Origin: Cyclobacteriaceae bacterium
GTDB lineage: Bacteria > Bacteroidota > Bacteroidia > Cytophagales > Cyclobacteriaceae
DNA: 64,000 nt
Assembly (NCBI GenBank): GCA_028285685.1
Contig: JANQOR010000032.1
Coordinates: 1-64,000, forward strand
Reading direction: 5' to 3'
Shown here: in pieces, positions 62,106 through 64,000 of the stretch
How the letters are laid out: each line of letters opens with the position of its first letter
Position numbering within the stretch: position 1 is the stretch's first letter
Translations under genes and position numbers: made by a program
Notes under the pieces: model-generated
Told to the model about the DNA's origin: nothing
Databases searched by the model: none
Seen by the model: the letters and a program-made list of their open reading frames with translations, nothing else

Positions 62106-64000
62106 TTATCCTTCTACCTCTTCATAAGCATCAACTGGCAGACAACTACAAACCAGGTTTCGATCACCATAGGCATTATCAACTCTACTGACTGATGGCC
62201 AGAATTTATTTTCCCTAACATAACTCGCTGGAAATGCAGCGACTTCTCGCGAATAGGGATATTCCCAGTCATCCGCAACTAGCGTTTTGTAAGAATGTGG
62301 CGAATTCTTGAGTGGGTTATTCTGGGCATCCAAAATTTCGTCGATAACCTGCTGGATTTCAGCTCGAATAGAAATCATAGCTTCACAAAAACGATCTAGT
62401 TCCTCTTTCACCTCACTCTCCGTGGGCTCAATCATCATCGTCCCCGGAACAGGGAATGAAACGGTTGGGGCATGAAAGCCATAGTCAATTAGTCGTTTGG
62501 CAATGTCCTCTACTTCAATACCTGCTTTCTTAAATTCTCTGCAATCAATGATCAGCTCGTGAGCATTTTTCCCTTTTTCATTCGTATACAATACTGGATA
62601 ATGATCCTTCAATTTCGAAGCGATGTAATTAGCATTTAAAATTGCAAGCTTCGTAGCATCAGTCAATCCACCAGCACCCATCATTGCAATATAGGCGTGC
62701 GATATAGGTAAAATACTAGCGCTAGAAAACGGTGCGGCGGCAATGGATGGATTGTCACTCTCCTCAACGATGTGTCCTGGCAAGTACGGGGTTAAGTGTT
62801 CTGCAACTCCTATAGGACCCATGCCTGGACCTCCACCTCCGTGAGGGATACAGAAAGTTTTATGCAGATTAAGGTGACAAACGTCTGCACCGATAATTCC
62901 TGGTGATGTCAATCCGACTTGCGCATTCATGTTGGCGCCGTCCATGTATACCTGACCGCCATTTTGATGAATGATCTCACAGATTTCTATGATTGATTCT
63001 TCGAAAACGCCGTGAGTAGAAGGATATGTGACCATAAGTGCGGCCAATGTTTCCGAATGCTCTTGCGCCTTTTCTCTTAAATCCGTCACATCAATATTTC
63101 CGTTCTCATCACATTTAACAATGACGACCTTCATCCCTGCCATCACCGCGCTTGCCGGATTTGTCCCATGCGCAGATGAAGGAATGAGCGCAACGTTTCG
63201 TTCGGGCTGACCCAACCCCTCAAGGTAAGACTTGATGACCATCAATCCGGCATACTCCCCTTGAGCTCCTGAATTTGGCTGAAAGGAAATGGAATGAAAG
63301 CCAGTTATCTCAACCAACCAATCATGCAGCTCTGAAATCATGATTTGATATCCTTCCGTCTGGTCTTTTGGAGCAAATGGATGAATGTTTCCAAATTCAG
63401 GCCATGTCACAGGAATCATCTCTGTTGTTGCATTTAATTTCATTGTACATGAACCCAGTGATATCATAGAATGCACCAATGACAGGTCTTTATTCTCAAG
63501 TCTCTTCATATATCGGAGCAGTTCATGCTCTGAATGAAAACAGTTGAAAACCGGGTGCGTCAAGAATTCCGTTTTTCTATCGAGCGTTTCTGGGAAATTA
63601 CTTGCGAACTGTTCATTGATCGGCTCAGCCATCGATCCTTCCAATTTTGCAAACAAGTTGACAATTGCGTTCGCATCCGCTACGGTGTGTGATTCGTCAA
63701 ACGAAATCCCTACTCCGTCATCATAATACCGCAAATTGATTTTTTGATTTTCACTCAACTTTTTCAGTTCCACTTTTTTAGCGTTTTCAAGGTCAATTCT
63801 TAACGTATCAAAAAATGTCTCACTTCTGTTTTTGAAGCCCAATGTTGAAAGTTGACTGGCTGTTTCTTTTGCAAGTCCATGTGTGCGGAGTGCAATTTGC
63901 TTTAACCCCTTCGCGCCGTGATATACAGTATACATAGATGCCATCACTGCCAAAAGCACCTGGGCCGTGCAAATATTAGAGGTGGCACGTTCTCGCTTAA
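62106..64000 (-). CDS. gcvP: Glycine dehydrogenase (decarboxylating), C-terminal two-thirds
   Basis: The P-protein of the glycine cleavage system decarboxylates glycine with PLP and passes the methylamine to lipoyl-H-protein. The gene continues past the right edge; about 630 of the usual 950 residues are present. In frame from 64000 the sequence reads [23 protein letters not shown], matching the region after the N-terminal half domain, and the PLP lysine lies in [17 protein letters not shown]. The internal ATG near 63959 is not the true start. The 3' end is complete at 62106. Confidence 0.95.
   Translation of the reverse strand, partial: KRERATSNICTAQVLLAVMASMYTVYHGAKGLKQIALRTHGLAKETASQLSTLGFKNRSETFFDTLRIDLENAKKVELKKLSENQKINLRYYDDGVGISFDESHTVADANAIVNLFAKLEGSMAEPINEQFASNFPETLDRKTEFLTHPVFNCFHSEHELLRYMKRLENKDLSLVHSMISLGSCTMKLNATTEMIPVTWPEFGNIHPFAPKDQTEGYQIMISELHDWLVEITGFHSISFQPNSGAQGEYAGLMVIKSYLEGLGQPERNVALIPSSAHGTNPASAVMAGMKVVIVKCDENGNIDVTDLREKAQEHSETLAALMVTYPSTHGVFEESIIEICEIIHQNGGQVYMDGANMNAQVGLTSPGIIGADVCHLNLHKTFCIPHGGGGPGMGPIGVAEHLTPYLPGHIVEESDNPSIAAAPFSSASILPISHAYIAMMGAGGLTDATKLAILNANYIASKLKDHYPVLYTNEKGKNAHELIIDCREFKKAGIEVEDIAKRLIDYGFHAPTVSFPVPGTMMIEPTESEVKEELDRFCEAMISIRAEIQQVIDEILDAQNNPLKNSPHSYKTLVADDWEYPYSREVAAFPASYVRENKFWPSVSRVDNAYGDRNLVCSCLPVDAYEEVEG

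Noticed and set aside
63840-63959. Internal ATG as the gcvP start
   Set aside because: Coding sequence continues upstream in frame to the window edge with conserved gcvP residues.
1-64000. Mobile elements, prophage, tRNA or rRNA genes
   Set aside because: No transposase, integrase, cloverleaf or rRNA-like sequence was recognised; this was judged by eye only, so a small tRNA could be missed.

Overview
The window is ordinary-density chromosomal DNA from a member of the Bacteroidota, most likely a marine or soil Cytophagales-type bacterium. The evidence is the gene families (two OmpA proteins with PD40/carboxypeptidase-regulatory domains, DUF4097, DUF3667, DUF4783 and DUF5687-like proteins, TPR/LuxR-type membrane regulators), the many SPII lipoproteins, the scarcity of Shine-Dalgarno sequences, and several -7 boxes of the Bacteroidota type TAnnTTTG. 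I could not place the genus. I see no rRNA, tRNA, insertion sequence, prophage or CRISPR array. No gene-free stretch exceeds 300 bases; the longest are 50215-50454 and 58053-58288.

Layout. 1-7966: start of an ECF sigma factor (minus, cut by the window edge), a lipoprotein subclass B1 metallo-beta-lactamase next to uvrA, a cysteine-patterned small lipoprotein, a two-gene ABC exporter (minus), tpiA and prmA. 8021-20628: a 1673-residue secreted protein of unknown function with an Asp-Pro-Trp octapeptide repeat, an M20 dipeptidase, a DsbD-type reductase, an M23 peptidase and two OmpA-domain proteins, closed by an intrinsic terminator. 20691-25627: aldehyde dehydrogenase, small lipoprotein, AsmA-like protein and an ABM-fold protein. 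25628-31027 (minus): the complete cell-elongation operon mreB-mreC-mreD-mrdA-rodA, in which PBP2 carries KTS instead of the usual KTG. 31118-34431: a membrane-tethered TAXI-type solute-binding protein divergent from a CASTOR/POLLUX-type ion channel.

34428-46956: a small unrecognised gene, gdhA, a methyltransferase, an Hsp20, a possible beta-barrel protein, a compact minus-strand group (LysE exporter, membrane-anchored ATP-grasp ligase, DinB-like protein), recX, a YcxB-like protein, nadC, gpmI, ribH, a TPR protein and pdhA. 47030-53543: recF with a DUF721 gene, a TPR/HTH membrane regulator, clpB and a small secreted protein. 53594-57856: DUF3667 protein, 14-TM drug-type MFS transporter and a coupled class III nucleotide cyclase/TPR protein. 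57870-62085: a small lipoprotein, then an ECF sigma factor / HEAT-repeat putative anti-sigma / two DUF4097 proteins, and two small envelope proteins. The window ends inside gcvP (minus).

Functionally the window mixes housekeeping (glycolysis, NAD and riboflavin synthesis, repair, proteostasis) with envelope functions: cell-wall elongation, periplasmic thiol chemistry, outer-membrane anchoring and envelope-linked sigma signalling. The less routine parts are the TAXI-protein/channel pair, the ATP-grasp/LysE/DinB group, the mirror-symmetric cysteine lipoprotein, the altered active-site motifs in PBP2 and the M23 peptidase, and a sequence motif shared upstream of the two heat-shock genes. Functions for these are inferences, stated as such.
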